Assembly: GCA_963841995.1 (NCBI GenBank)
Contig: CAWJEX010000004.1
Location: forward strand, 1 to 64,000
Direction: 5' to 3'
Length of the DNA stretch: 64,000 nt
Source: DATDPM01 sp963841995
GTDB lineage: Bacteria; Pseudomonadota; Alphaproteobacteria; DATDPM01
The position numbers and the translations under genes are program-made. Shown piece after piece: positions 1-8,083 of this stretch (position 1 is its first letter; every line of letters starts with the position of its first letter). Below the pieces are notes generated by a model. That model was not told where the DNA came from. It was given only the letters and a program-made list of their open reading frames with translations, and ran no database searches.

Positions 1-173
1 GAGTCATCCCGCTCTAAATAACGCGCCCCATCGGCGTCGCTTCTTTTTTTGAATCTTTCGGCCCATTCGGAATTGCTCTGATCGCGCTGCGGCGTACCCC
101 GGCATGGCGAAAACTCGCCGGACCAGCGGTAGTCGATTCTATTCGAAATTGGAGGAGTTTTAAGCGCTCATGT

Positions 174-188
174 GTGGACGGCCCCCGC
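174..188 (+). repeat. IS1111 subterminal inverted repeat, downstream end
   Basis: GTGGACGGCCCCCGC here matches the reverse complement of 1527-1541 at 14 of 15 positions. It lies beyond the 3' end of the minus-strand transposase gene. Confidence 0.75.
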
Positions 189-193
189 ATGGC

Positions 194-437
194 AAGATGT
201 TTTTGCGGTGAGACGAACTTGGTCGGTGGCGGTCATGTGTACGGCCTTTCGTTGCGGTCTTTCTAACCGCTGGCCCTGATGAAGTCCGCAGGATCGGATC
301 CCATTCAGGTCATCGCGTTCTGTGACGCCGAGCCCCTTAAAGCGGGTTTTTCCAATCCCCGGTACCAACCGTTTCGTCATCACGCCTTCAGCACCTCACC
401 AATCTCTTTGTCTCTTCATTGGCCTCGTCGCGATGGC
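194..437 (-). ncRNA. candidate guide RNA (seekRNA/bridge RNA) region of the IS1111 element
   Basis: This 244-base stretch lies between the transposase stop codon and the downstream inverted repeat and carries no convincing gene. In IS1111-type elements the non-coding region at this position is transcribed into the structured RNA that directs the recombinase to its target and donor. The assignment rests on position and family knowledge only; no folding was computed and the RNA ends are unknown. Confidence 0.4.
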
Positions 438-1463
438 TCAAGAGGCCGGTTGAACCCTAAATTCCTCGTTCCGCGTCAGCAGCGCCCAGACGATCCGCGC
501 CATCTTGTTGGCGAGCGCGACGGCCGCCAGCTTGTACGGCTTGCGCGCCAGCAGGCCGGTTGCCCATGTAGTTGTTCTCGCCTTTCCGTTTCGGGCAAAG
601 CGCAGCACGGCGTGCGCGCCGATCACGAGCAGGCGGCGGAGATAGGGGTCGCCTTTCTTGCTGATTCGCCCGAGGCGTTCCTTCCCACCGCTCGAGTTTT
701 GTCGCGGCACCAGGCCGATCCAGGCCGCCAGCTGCCGTCCGGACGAGAACAAGCTCGGATCGGTGATCGTGGCAACAAGTGCACTGGCCGTGATCGGCCC
801 GATCCCCGGAATCGTCTCGAGTCGCCGGCTTGCCACGTTGGCGCGATGCCACGCCAGGATCCGGTGTTCGATGGCGCTGATCCGCTCGTAGGCATCCCGC
901 AACTGGGCAATCAAAGCCAGCAGCGCGTCCCGCGCGATCTCGGGGATCAGATCGTGCTCGTCGTCTTCGACGAGCGTGATCAGGGTCGACACGCCGGCGG
1001 TCCCCTGGCGCATCACGATCCCGAACTCGGCCAGATGCGCGCGCAGGGCATTGATCAGCATGGTTCGCTGACGGATCAGAAGCTCCCGTGTCCGGTGCAA
1101 CATCAGGACTCCCTGCTGCTCTTTGCCTTTCACCGGCACGAACCGCATCGTCGGCCGGGTCACCGCCTCGCAGATCGCCGCCGCATCCGCGGCGTCGTTC
1201 TTCTGCCGCTTCACGTAGGGCTTCACATAGGTCGGGGGCATGAGCTTCACCTCGTGGCCCAAAGCGATGAGTGACCGCGCCCAGTAATGGGCCGTCGCAC
1301 ATGCCTCCATGCCGACAAGGCAGGGCTCGAGTTCCTCAAAAAAGCCCAGCACTTCCGAACGGCGAAGCCTCCGGCGGATCACAACCGATCCCGCGCTGTT
1401 AACTGCATGAACCTGAAAGACGTGCTTCGCGATATCCAGCCCGATCGCGATAACTTCCCTCAT
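438..1463 (-). CDS. IS110 family (IS1111 branch) transposase
   Basis: The 341-residue protein is full length for the family. The N-terminal DEDD RuvC-like domain shows the acidic residues in GLDIAKHVFQ (about residue 9), VGMEACATAHYW (about 52) and KNDAADAAAICEA (about 90). The C-terminal Transposase_20 domain starts near TIPGIGPITASAL (about 218) and contains GLVPRQNSSGGK with the serine cluster expected to hold the nucleophile. It would catalyse RNA-guided excision and insertion of the element. The frame is intact, so the copy may be active. A long plus-strand open frame over the same DNA is a shadow produced by the high GC content. Confidence 0.95.
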   Translation of the reverse strand: MREVIAIGLDIAKHVFQVHAVNSAGSVVIRRRLRRSEVLGFFEELEPCLVGMEACATAHYWARSLIALGHEVKLMPPTYVKPYVKRQKNDAADAAAICEAVTRPTMRFVPVKGKEQQGVLMLHRTRELLIRQRTMLINALRAHLAEFGIVMRQGTAGVSTLITLVEDDEHDLIPEIARDALLALIAQLRDAYERISAIEHRILAWHRANVASRRLETIPGIGPITASALVATITDPSLFSSGRQLAAWIGLVPRQNSSGGKERLGRISKKGDPYLRRLLVIGAHAVLRFARNGKARTTTWATGLLARKPYKLAAVALANKMARIVWALLTRNEEFRVQPAS

Positions 1464-1526
1464 GGACGGCTCCCCTCATGGTGGTCGTTTTGACAACAAC
1501 CACACTATGGCACCTCGATGCCGGGA

Positions 1527-1541
1527 GCGGGGGTCGTCCAC
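1527..1541 (+). repeat. IS1111 subterminal inverted repeat, upstream end
   Basis: GCGGGGGTCGTCCAC is the inverted partner of 174-188 with one mismatch. It lies about 65 bases upstream of the transposase start codon, so the promoter should lie between them. Confidence 0.75.
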
Positions 1542-1607
1542 CTCATCAGGTCAGTGGTACTCGCTCGTACTCTCTCGTCTTCGCTTGTATGAGTTGATAA
1601 CTTAGCG

Positions 1608-1641
1608 TCTGGCGCCAATCGGGTGCCAATGTGGCGCCAGA
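1608..1641 (+). repeat. perfect 10-bp inverted repeat before a small gene
   Basis: TCTGGCGCCA at 1608-1617 is exactly complementary to TGGCGCCAGA at 1632-1641, with a 14-base spacer. It ends three bases before the Shine-Dalgarno of the next gene, so an RNA hairpin could affect translation, or it could be a protein-binding site. Confidence 0.5.
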
Positions 1642-1657
1642 AGATAGGAGGTCTTGG

Positions 1658-2017
1658 ATGGCGCGCGATGGGCCAAAAATACCGCCTGGTGAATCACAAG
1701 CGGATAAACTGGAAAAACGCATCAGGGCTGTTCGGTATGAGGTTGAACGACTCGAAAAGAAATTCAGCCAATGCGAAGCCCATTATGCCAAAGCCCAGGC
1801 GGAGGCAGATAGTATTACGAGAGACGCTAACTTGACACCCAACCCCGCAACATCGCTTATTGAAATGGTCAAGTCCGCTAATCAGGCCGCCCTGAGAGCA
1901 GTCCACGCGAAAAACCGTGTGGAGAGAAACTTATCGAACAAGAGAACAGAGCTTACCGATCTAGAGTTAGCAAAAAAACGCCGTTGGCCTTCCGACCCGC
2001 CGCAAAGAGTGAGGTGA
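1658..2017 (+). CDS. hypothetical coiled-coil protein, 119 aa
   Basis: I chose the ATG at 1658 over an upstream GTG at 1631 because AGGAGG sits at 1647-1652, about six bases before it, while the GTG falls inside the inverted repeat. Residues about 12-50 and 75-105 are rich in K, E, R, Q and A with heptad-like spacing, consistent with two helical coiled-coil segments. The protein is hydrophilic, with no signal peptide or membrane segment, and ends in a basic, proline-containing tail. I do not recognise the family. It stands alone between the IS element and a convergent kinase gene, and its lower GC content suggests acquired DNA. Confidence 0.55.
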   Translation: MARDGPKIPPGESQADKLEKRIRAVRYEVERLEKKFSQCEAHYAKAQAEADSITRDANLTPNPATSLIEMVKSANQAALRAVHAKNRVERNLSNKRTELTDLELAKKRRWPSDPPQRVR

Positions 2018-2193
2018 AGACAGCGACAGGAGACACAGCGCAAGACTGACTTATAAGACTGGCTTAATCGCGACCGAATGCCAAAGCCGTTGCTTAAACT
2101 CGAAACAATGATGCGTCGGAGCCACCGCTCCTGAACCAGCTCACCGGTCTCAAATCTTCTGACCGCAGACATCCCGATTCCATTGAAACAAAA

Positions 2194-3933
2194 TCAAATC
2201 TTATGCCGCAACAGCGACAGGAGAAGCGCCAACGCGAGCAGCGCAGCCAAACCCTGCCAGAATTGGAGCGGCGCGCGTTCGTAGAGTGTTCGCGGCCGGC
2301 CGACGGGGGCCGGCGCGCGCGCGGGTCCCGCCTCCATCTCTACCGCGAATTCAATCATGTCGCTAAAACGTTCGGTGGGATCGATGGCGATCGCTCTCCC
2401 AAGTGCAGCCTGGAGCCAGGCAGGGAGATCCGGGCGCAGAGCGGAGAGCTCCTTCGGCCGGTCTCGGCGTGGCAGGCTGGTGGCGTCGGGATTGCCGTAA
2501 GGGAACTCGCCGGTGAATGCACGAAACATGGTAACACCCAGTGCGTAAATGTCGGTGGCCTCGTTCCCGGGTTCGCCGGCGAACATTTCGGGCGCCATGT
2601 AGCCCAGGGTGCCGGGAATGTCCTCGGGCGGGAGGTCCTCCAGTCCGGGTATGCGCACCACCCCGAGATCGATCAGCTTAACCGATCCGTCGCCCTCAAG
2701 AATCACGTTGTCCGGCTTGATGTCGCGATGGATGATCCCGGCGCGGTGCAGCGCCGCCGCCGCCCGGGACAGTTTGATCGCGATATTCCGTCCTTCCTCC
2801 AGACCCAGAGCCGGGCGGCGCGTAAGCCGTGTCTCCAGAAGCTCGCCTTGATAAAGCGGCATGACCGTATAGAGGCAGGTCTGTCTCCCCGGCGGCAGTT
2901 CGATGATGTGGCCGACCCAGGGGCTATTCACGCGCGCACCGACCCATGCCTCGCGGACGAATGCCGCGCGGTAGGTGGCAACGGCGGCTACCTGGGGTTT
3001 GGGGAACTTTAACGCGACGTCGCCGCCTTCGACCTCGTCCACCGCACCGAAAAGGCGGCTGTATCGGCCGTCGGACAGCAGCACTTTGAGCACAAAACCA
3101 TCGATCGTCTCGCCTACAATCGGAACTGGGATCAACGGCAGCTGCATGATGGCGCCGCCGATGTCCGCCGATTCAGCTGTCGGCAGCCCAACCACGTCCA
3201 GCACCAAGGCAGTACAATTGTCGGCGCTGCCGGATTGAATGGCGGCCGTAACCAACGCGCGAGCCGTATCCCCGGGAGCAGAGCGCTCGCGCAGGATCTC
3301 GGCGATGCTTGGGTCCGTCAGGAAGCCGTGGACACCGTCGCTGCATAGAAGGAAGCGGTCGTGCAGCGCCACCGGCTGGGTGCCGTAGTCCATGCGCACC
3401 TCCGGCTCGACGCCCAGCGCACGGTAAAGGATACGCGAGCGGCCGGTGCGGTCCTCCCGCACATGGTCGGTGGTCAGGCAGCTCAGGCGGTCGCTGCTCA
3501 GTCGGTAGGCACGCGTATCCCCGACATGCAACAAGTGGGCGATGCGGCCGCGCAGCACGAGCGCGGTGAAGGTGCAGCCCATCCCTCGCAGCTTGGGATC
3601 CTGCTGGCCTTGGGAATGGATCCAGTCATTGAGTGCATTCACAATCTTGGCCGCTGCGCGTCCCACCTCCATGGTCTCTGGCAGGTCGCAATATCCATCG
3701 AGAAAGCCGCGCACGGCGGTTTCCGCGGCCACGCAACCGCCCTTTGCGCCGCCAATTCCATCGGCGATGGCTGCCACGACGTCCCGGCGCGGCTCGGGCA
3801 GCTCCGCACCGAGAACCGCGCCGGCGAAATCCTCGTTGCGTTCACGCGGCCCGGTCGCCGAGCTGAATCCGATACTTGCCTTAACGCCAGCCGCACGCTC
3901 AACCAATGCCGCCGCTCCGATTCCGCCAGGCAA
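2194..3933 (-). CDS. fused PP2C phosphatase / Ser-Thr protein kinase with C-terminal membrane anchor
   Basis: The protein (up to 579 aa) has two opposed enzyme domains. Residues about 15-250 are a PP2C phosphatase: RNED near 33, IADGIGGAKGG near 56, GDTRAYRL near 138, CSDGVHGF near 193 and SADNCTALV near 238 carry the metal-binding aspartates. Residues about 270-530 are a Hanks-type kinase: VALKFPK lysine, HRDIKPDN catalytic loop, DLG in place of DFG, GTLGYMAPE activation segment. A hydrophobic helix near the C terminus (about 552-574) suggests membrane anchoring with both domains in the cytoplasm. The listed TTG start is uncertain. The neighbouring divergent amt gene hints at a nitrogen-related signal, but the substrate is unknown. 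Confidence 0.9.
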   Translation of the reverse strand: MPGGIGAAALVERAAGVKASIGFSSATGPRERNEDFAGAVLGAELPEPRRDVVAAIADGIGGAKGGCVAAETAVRGFLDGYCDLPETMEVGRAAAKIVNALNDWIHSQGQQDPKLRGMGCTFTALVLRGRIAHLLHVGDTRAYRLSSDRLSCLTTDHVREDRTGRSRILYRALGVEPEVRMDYGTQPVALHDRFLLCSDGVHGFLTDPSIAEILRERSAPGDTARALVTAAIQSGSADNCTALVLDVVGLPTAESADIGGAIMQLPLIPVPIVGETIDGFVLKVLLSDGRYSRLFGAVDEVEGGDVALKFPKPQVAAVATYRAAFVREAWVGARVNSPWVGHIIELPPGRQTCLYTVMPLYQGELLETRLTRRPALGLEEGRNIAIKLSRAAAALHRAGIIHRDIKPDNVILEGDGSVKLIDLGVVRIPGLEDLPPEDIPGTLGYMAPEMFAGEPGNEATDIYALGVTMFRAFTGEFPYGNPDATSLPRRDRPKELSALRPDLPAWLQAALGRAIAIDPTERFSDMIEFAVEMEAGPARAPAPVGRPRTLYERAPLQFWQGLAALLALALLLSLLRHKI

Positions 3934-3998
3934 CGGGCTGCTTGGATGGTGACACGGTCTTGATGCCGCCGCGATTCTGGGATTGCGGCTTCAATTCG

Positions 3999-4334
3999 TC
4001 AGCCTGAATTCTCCAGCCTGCAACGATCGTAGAGGAAATAGCCGCCGGTACTCGACGCGACGATTACCGTAAGATTCCCGGATTTGCGGTCGAGCGTGTA
4101 GTTGCCGCCGTCCGTAGCGTCGTGCCAGGAAATCTCCGCGTCGCTGATACGGGCCGGATTGGAATCCACGGTGCCCCTATCGTAGTTGATCCTAATCTGC
4201 CAGGTCGCGCCGCTCGCCGGATTGGTGCAGCTGATCGCGGTCTCGCTCGGCTGCGCCTCACAATTGAGGGGGGGAAGGGCCATGCCGGCTGCCAGCGCGG
4301 CGATCCCCGCCACTAGGGGCCGGGTCAAGAACAT
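3999..4334 (-). CDS. small secreted protein of unknown function
   Basis: The 111-residue protein begins with a good Sec signal peptide: a basic start (MFLTR), an Ala/Leu-rich core and a likely cleavage near NCEAQ at residues 24-28. The mature part is a short, probably beta-rich domain with three cysteines (in SCTNP, DRCRL and near the cleavage site), so one disulfide is possible. If cleaved just before Cys25 it could be a lipoprotein, although a lipobox is not clear. It lies upstream of the kinase-phosphatase gene on the same strand, about 65 bases away, so the two may be co-transcribed. I do not recognise the family. Confidence 0.65.
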   Translation of the reverse strand: MFLTRPLVAGIAALAAGMALPPLNCEAQPSETAISCTNPASGATWQIRINYDRGTVDSNPARISDAEISWHDATDGGNYTLDRKSGNLTVIVASSTGGYFLYDRCRLENSG

Positions 4335-4585
4335 GATCGCATGAGCCTGGCCATGAGCAGAGTCTTAGTCAATTCCCGCGAGTTTGCAAAGATCGCCGCG
4401 CAAATGGGGGCGTCGGATCCTCTCCTGACATCGATCGACCGTCGTTGGACGACAATCCTTAACCGGACCGATTCTGTCTAATTTATATTCAGAATGCCTT
4501 TTTTATTATCGTTCGGCTCATAAACGCAGCTTCGACCGCAATCGGGAAAGTGTTCCCGGCCAGTGATTTCGCTGTGCTGCGCAAA

Positions 4586-4601
4586 TGGTACAAATTTTGC
4601 T
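4586..4601 (+). promoter_or_regulatory. sigma-54 (RpoN) promoter for amt
   Basis: TGGTACAAATTTTGCT fits the -24/-12 pattern TGGYACRNNNNTTGCW at every specified position, with the invariant GG (4587-4588) and GC (4599-4600) ten bases apart. It lies 108 bases before the amt start codon, giving a leader of about 95 bases. RpoN control of ammonium transporters is usual in Proteobacteria. I saw no clear NtrC palindrome in the rest of the 374-bp gap (4335-4708), which is AT-richer than its surroundings. Confidence 0.7.
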
Positions 4602-4708
4602 TATCTCCGACCGGAGTCGCTCCATTGGGTTACTCGCCCGCGTCTCATGACTTCGTGGAGGTAGTGATTTTCTAGGAAAGCCAGCAACGGCAAATTAGGG
4701 GGATATCC

Positions 4709-6028
4709 ATGCTCGTACCATCGCCTAAATGGCTAGATACAGGGGACAACGCTTGGCAATTGGCGGCCGCGACTTTTGTCGGGCTGCAAAGCATTCCTGG
4801 CCTGGCGGTTCTTTATGGCGGCATCGTCAAGAAGAAATGGGCAATCAACTCCGCCTTTATGTGCTTTTACGCGTTCGCCTCAGTCCTGATCGTCTGGGTC
4901 CTTTTCGACTACAATTTGGCGTTCGGGCCTCAATGGTTCCCATTTCTAGGCACGCCGAGCTTAGCGACGTCGGCCGCGTTCACCACCGGCCAGGCGATAG
5001 TTCCGGCGGCGGCCTCTGGGATGCCGGAAATGGCTTTCCCAATGGCGACCCTGGTTTTCTTCCAATTCGTGTTCGCGGCAATCACCGTGATTATTCTCGG
5101 CGGCTCGGTCCTTGGCCGCATGAGCTTCAAGGCGTGGGTGATCTTCTGCCCCGTATGGATGACAGTGGTCTATACCGTGGGGGCATTTAGCCTATGGGGT
5201 GGTGGCTGGCTCGCCGGCATGGGCGTGGCAGACTTCTCGGGCGGCTATGTCATCCATCTCGCTGCCGGCACCTCCGGATTCGTCGCCGCGGCGATGGTCG
5301 GTCCACGCCTGGAAGCCGATCGAACGCATTTCCCACCCAATAGCCTGCTGGTCACGCTGATCGGTGCCGGCATCCTATGGCTGGGTTGGAACGGCTTCAA
5401 CGGCGGCGACCCCTATTTCGCCAACGCCGATGCGGGCGCGGCGGTGCTTAACACCAACACGGCAACTGCGGTGGCCCTTTTGGTCTGGACGCTGATGGAC
5501 AAGATGGCCTATGGCAAGCCATCGATCATCGGCGCGGTCAACGGCATGATCGCGGGCCTGGTCGCGATCACCCCCGCCGCGGGTTACGTGGATGGCTTCG
5601 GCGCTATTATCATCGGCGTGTGCGCCGGGATCATTCCGTGGCTCGCCATGAACAAGCTCCAAAAGACCAAGCTGATGATGAGGGTGGACGACACGTTGAG
5701 CGTATTATCCACCCATGGTGTTGCCGGTCTGATGGGCGGTCTGCTGACGGGCATCCTCGCCAACCCTGACATGCTACAATATATCGGCACGGATAAAGAT
5801 GCGCCCGGCGTCAGCGTCACGGGCTGGCTCTACGGCAACCCCCACCAGTTCCTCCTTCAGGTATACGGGGCGGCGTTCATCATCGTGTTCAATGCGATAG
5901 CCACCTTTATCATCCTCAAGGTCATCTCGTTCATTACGCCACTGCGTATGGATGATGCGATCCTGAAGGTTGGAGACGATGCGGTTCACGGCGAGACCGC
6001 TTACGCGATTGGCACAGAAGGCGAGTAA
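4709..6028 (+). CDS. amtB: ammonium transporter
   Basis: The 439-residue protein is a polytopic Amt/Mep/Rh channel with about 11 membrane helices. The two pore histidines are visible in GGYVIHLAAGTSG (about residue 179) and LSTHGVAGLMGG (about 335), and the signature DFSGGYVIHLAAGTSGF is well kept. It has no cleaved signal peptide; the first helix starts near residue 15. The Shine-Dalgarno is TTAGGGGG about seven bases upstream. Transport of ammonium under nitrogen limitation fits the sigma-54 promoter. Its usual partner glnK is not adjacent; the divergent neighbour is instead a secreted protein followed by a kinase-phosphatase fusion. The C-terminal tail is short. Confidence 0.95.
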   Translation: MLVPSPKWLDTGDNAWQLAAATFVGLQSIPGLAVLYGGIVKKKWAINSAFMCFYAFASVLIVWVLFDYNLAFGPQWFPFLGTPSLATSAAFTTGQAIVPAAASGMPEMAFPMATLVFFQFVFAAITVIILGGSVLGRMSFKAWVIFCPVWMTVVYTVGAFSLWGGGWLAGMGVADFSGGYVIHLAAGTSGFVAAAMVGPRLEADRTHFPPNSLLVTLIGAGILWLGWNGFNGGDPYFANADAGAAVLNTNTATAVALLVWTLMDKMAYGKPSIIGAVNGMIAGLVAITPAAGYVDGFGAIIIGVCAGIIPWLAMNKLQKTKLMMRVDDTLSVLSTHGVAGLMGGLLTGILANPDMLQYIGTDKDAPGVSVTGWLYGNPHQFLLQVYGAAFIIVFNAIATFIILKVISFITPLRMDDAILKVGDDAVHGETAYAIGTEGE

Positions 6029-6037
6029 TCCGCTGGA

Positions 6038-6093
6038 CTGCTGCCGGTTCCAATGACACCGAGTTTGGATGTGTCTGAGAGAACCGGCAGCAG
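6038..6093 (+). terminator. stem-loop after amt
   Basis: CTGCTGCCGGTTC (6038-6050) pairs perfectly with GAACCGGCAGCAG (6081-6093) around a 30-base loop, 10 bases after the stop codon. There is no U tract, so termination may depend on Rho or the hairpin may protect the 3' end. The remaining gap to 6340 shows nothing I can name. Confidence 0.55.
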
Positions 6094-6340
6094 ATCAGAA
6101 GCAGTGAACGCGCTCAGGCTCCTTTGGTTTTCAATTAATCGGTGGGGTGCTCCCATACGGAGCGATGGGTCTTGACGGGTTGCACCGGAGCGGACCCGAT
6201 TCCCGGGTATCCGCTGCCTGGCACCGCGGAAATCCTTGGTTTACGGGGCCCATGTTGGGTTCCTGGCACCCCAGCGATCTTTCCGATTTCTTCGACCGGA
6301 AGCTTCAAGTGAAGGAGCGCAGTTAATCGCTGCAGCTAAG

Positions 6341-6756
6341 TTACTTCGGGCCCTCGCGCCGTAAGTTCGACAGATACGCCTTGATCCCGCTGTCGCCGCG
6401 AACGACATCGTCGATCAAGAAGCCGACGACCTTGTCGTAGCAGGCTTTCACGTGTGGCAGGGAGATGCCGTCATTGCAAACACGCATGAGTTCCGTGGCG
6501 TGATTCAATAGCGATGCGTGATAGACCGTGTGTTCATTGACTTCTGGAAAGCCGATACGGCGGAGCAGCGCCTCCTCTTTCCCGAAATAATCTTTTGACG
6601 CTTCAATGAAAGCCTGAACGTCGGCCCGGCACAGATTCAGATCTGGCTTTTCAAGGTTTTTTCGACGTCCTTTAGAGCCACGATGAGACGCCGGTGTTCC
6701 TCGTCGATTTCCTTTTCTCCGACTTCCAAGGAGGGCGACCACTCGAACGTTCTCAT
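6341..6756 (-). pseudogene. hemerythrin-like protein, broken by a frameshift
   Basis: The start codon at 6756 opens MRTFEWSPSLEVGEKEID and EEHRRLIVAL, which stops after 39 codons at a TGA; the rest continues in another frame as DLNLCRADVQAFIEASKDYF, KEEALLRRIGFPE, EHTVYH and a C-terminal FLIDDVVRGDSGIK. Joined, this is a four-helix non-haem di-iron hemerythrin domain of about 138 aa. Iron ligands expected from the family are partly altered: the usual HFxxEE reads YFGKEE, and the last HxxxxD reads VVRGD. One lost base near 6640-6660 explains the break; it may be a sequencing error or real decay. A paralogue lies at 9420-9841. Confidence 0.75.
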
Positions 6757-6914
6757 AGGCGCACATTGCCTTTCGGCAGTTCGCTGGACGGGTAGCGACC
6801 AGTGTCCCAATGCCTCTTAAACGTGCCAGTCAAAGACCATAAGCCCCAAGCCTAGGACAATAAATTTACGGATGTTATTCCGTGTCCGGGCGGAAAGGCG
6901 AAAGTATGCCGGCG

Positions 6915-7442
6915 TTAGGGACTTTTCGGCGCAGTGATGATCACGGCGGCGACTTCGCGGTCGCGTCTCGACTGCGGGTCGGCGAATTTGCCGGTCTGGA
7001 TTTTCTCGCTCGGAACGCCCGCCCGAATCAAGGCATCGCGGACGGCGGCAATGCGCCGGTCCATCAGGCTCTGGTTGCGCAGGCCGTTGCCGTTCGGGTC
7101 GCTGTGGCCGTCGAGCCCGATTTCGCTCGATGGATTCGCCGCAACATAAGCAGCGGCCCGCGCCACCTTGTCCTTGTCCGAAGGCTGAATCCTGGCTTCG
7201 TCGAAATCGAAAGTGAAGGCGACGAAAGTGGTCCCGCTCGCCTTGCCGTCGTCATCTCTGATGTTACTTTGGTCATCCTCGGCTGACTGGAGTGCGATTT
7301 TCTCGGCCGCCGGTCCTGTTGCCTGTGTCCCATGCGGCGCGGAACGATCACCACCGCTAAGGGCGGGGCTGATCTGCCATGCAAAAACCGCCGCCAAAAG
7401 CGCGAACCCAGCGGAAATAGGAAGAACAATCCGGGCTTTCAT
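6915..7442 (-). CDS. OmpA-family outer-membrane/periplasmic protein
   Basis: The 175-residue protein has an N-terminal hydrophobic segment (about residues 4-28) acting as signal anchor or signal peptide, a low-complexity linker, and an OmpA_C peptidoglycan-binding domain from about residue 70. Family features visible are FTFDFDEARIQPSDK near 76, LDGHSDPNGNGLRNQSLMDRR near 112 with the Asp and Arg that contact diaminopimelate, and GVPSEKIQTG. It overlaps the upstream Sel1 gene by four bases (ATGA), so translation is probably coupled. It likely links the envelope to the cell wall. The ending ITAPKSP is short but not evidently truncated. Confidence 0.85.
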   Translation of the reverse strand: MKARIVLPISAGFALLAAVFAWQISPALSGGDRSAPHGTQATGPAAEKIALQSAEDDQSNIRDDDGKASGTTFVAFTFDFDEARIQPSDKDKVARAAAYVAANPSSEIGLDGHSDPNGNGLRNQSLMDRRIAAVRDALIRAGVPSEKIQTGKFADPQSRRDREVAAVIITAPKSP

Positions 7443-7915
7443 TCGAGGTACGCTTCAAGCGTGACGGATGATTCTTCGGCGGTTCCATCGGCATCGGAGC
7501 TTGCCAAATGCCGCGCCGTAGCAACCTGCTCCGGCGCCATTTGCGCCGATACGCGCTCGAATCCCGACAACGCCTTTTGACGGTGGGCGCCTTTGGCGCG
7601 TGGTATGGCCCTGAGGAACCAGGCACAGGAGGCTATGCAATGTTTGGGCGAATCCGCGCTCTCGGCATAGATCTCCCCCAATTTGATCTGGGCGCAGGCC
7701 AGGTCCTGCCCGGCCGCCCGCGACAACCATTCGATGGCGGCCGTCCGGTCGCCAATTGCGGCGTGGCCGTTGTCATCCACGCGGTTATCGAGGAATACGC
7801 CGAGATTGAATTGCGCGATGGCGTCGCCTTTTTCGGCAGCGCCAACCAGGTGTTTCGTGGCCGTATTCCGGATTGTGCGCGCTCCGTGGGCACTGGCCGA
7901 CGCGACCTGCGCCAT
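7439..7915 (-). CDS. Sel1-repeat protein
   Basis: The 158-residue protein contains Sel1-like helical repeats: GAAEKGDAIAQFNLGVFLDN (about 25-45), AAIEWLSRAAGQDLACAQIKLGEIYAE (about 59-85) and HCIASCAWFLRAI. Such repeats form an alpha-solenoid for protein contacts. No signal peptide is evident. The gene starts three bases after the stop of a 54-codon gene and overlaps the OmpA-like gene downstream, forming a compact three-gene operon. The repeats are fewer than in most Sel1 proteins, so it is probably a small adaptor. Confidence 0.75.
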   Translation of the reverse strand: MAQVASASAHGARTIRNTATKHLVGAAEKGDAIAQFNLGVFLDNRVDDNGHAAIGDRTAAIEWLSRAAGQDLACAQIKLGEIYAESADSPKHCIASCAWFLRAIPRAKGAHRQKALSGFERVSAQMAPEQVATARHLASSDADGTAEESSVTLEAYLE

Positions 7916-7918
7916 GTC

Positions 7919-8083
7919 CTACACCAGCCCCGATTCGAGTTTCGTGGCACCGTCTTCATATTCCCGGGCGATGGATTGCAACTCGTCCGCGGTGCCGTTC
8001 GACCGCGCGTCGAGGGCCAGCTTCCGGCAGTGCGCCGCTTTGTCGCGAAGCCGCGAAGCCTCGAACGCCGATTGTTCTTCCAT
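7919..8083 (-). CDS. small helical protein, 54 aa
   Basis: This short frame is supported by a strong Shine-Dalgarno (CAGGAG, seven bases before ATG) and by its place three bases before the Sel1 gene. The protein is charged and helical, with the pattern RLRDKAAHCRKLALDA then ELQSIAREYEDGATKLE, which resembles the many short alphaproteobacterial proteins with an A-x-x-Y/C-R-x-L-A motif followed by A-x-E-Y-E. Their function is unknown. It has no membrane segment. It is the first gene of the small-protein/Sel1/OmpA operon. Confidence 0.6.
   Translation of the reverse strand: MEEQSAFEASRLRDKAAHCRKLALDARSNGTADELQSIAREYEDGATKLESGLV

Larger units (their letters stand above)
168..1548 (-). mobile_element. 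IS1111-type insertion sequence (IS110 family)
   Basis: One DEDD transposase gene is enclosed by a pair of imperfect inverted repeats at 174-188 and 1527-1541 (14 of 15 bases match), with short tips outside them. Subterminal inverted repeats and the lack of an obvious target duplication are typical of the IS1111 branch of IS110. The outer limits are estimated to within about 10 bases because this family makes no target-site duplication. Confidence 0.75.

Noticed and set aside
279..1274. Long plus-strand open frame over the IS1111 transposase
   Set aside because: It is the antisense shadow of a clear transposase gene and has low-complexity Arg/Gly/Pro composition.
6100..6340. Possible tRNA or small RNA after amt
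   Set aside because: No cloverleaf, T-loop motif or promoter was found by eye.
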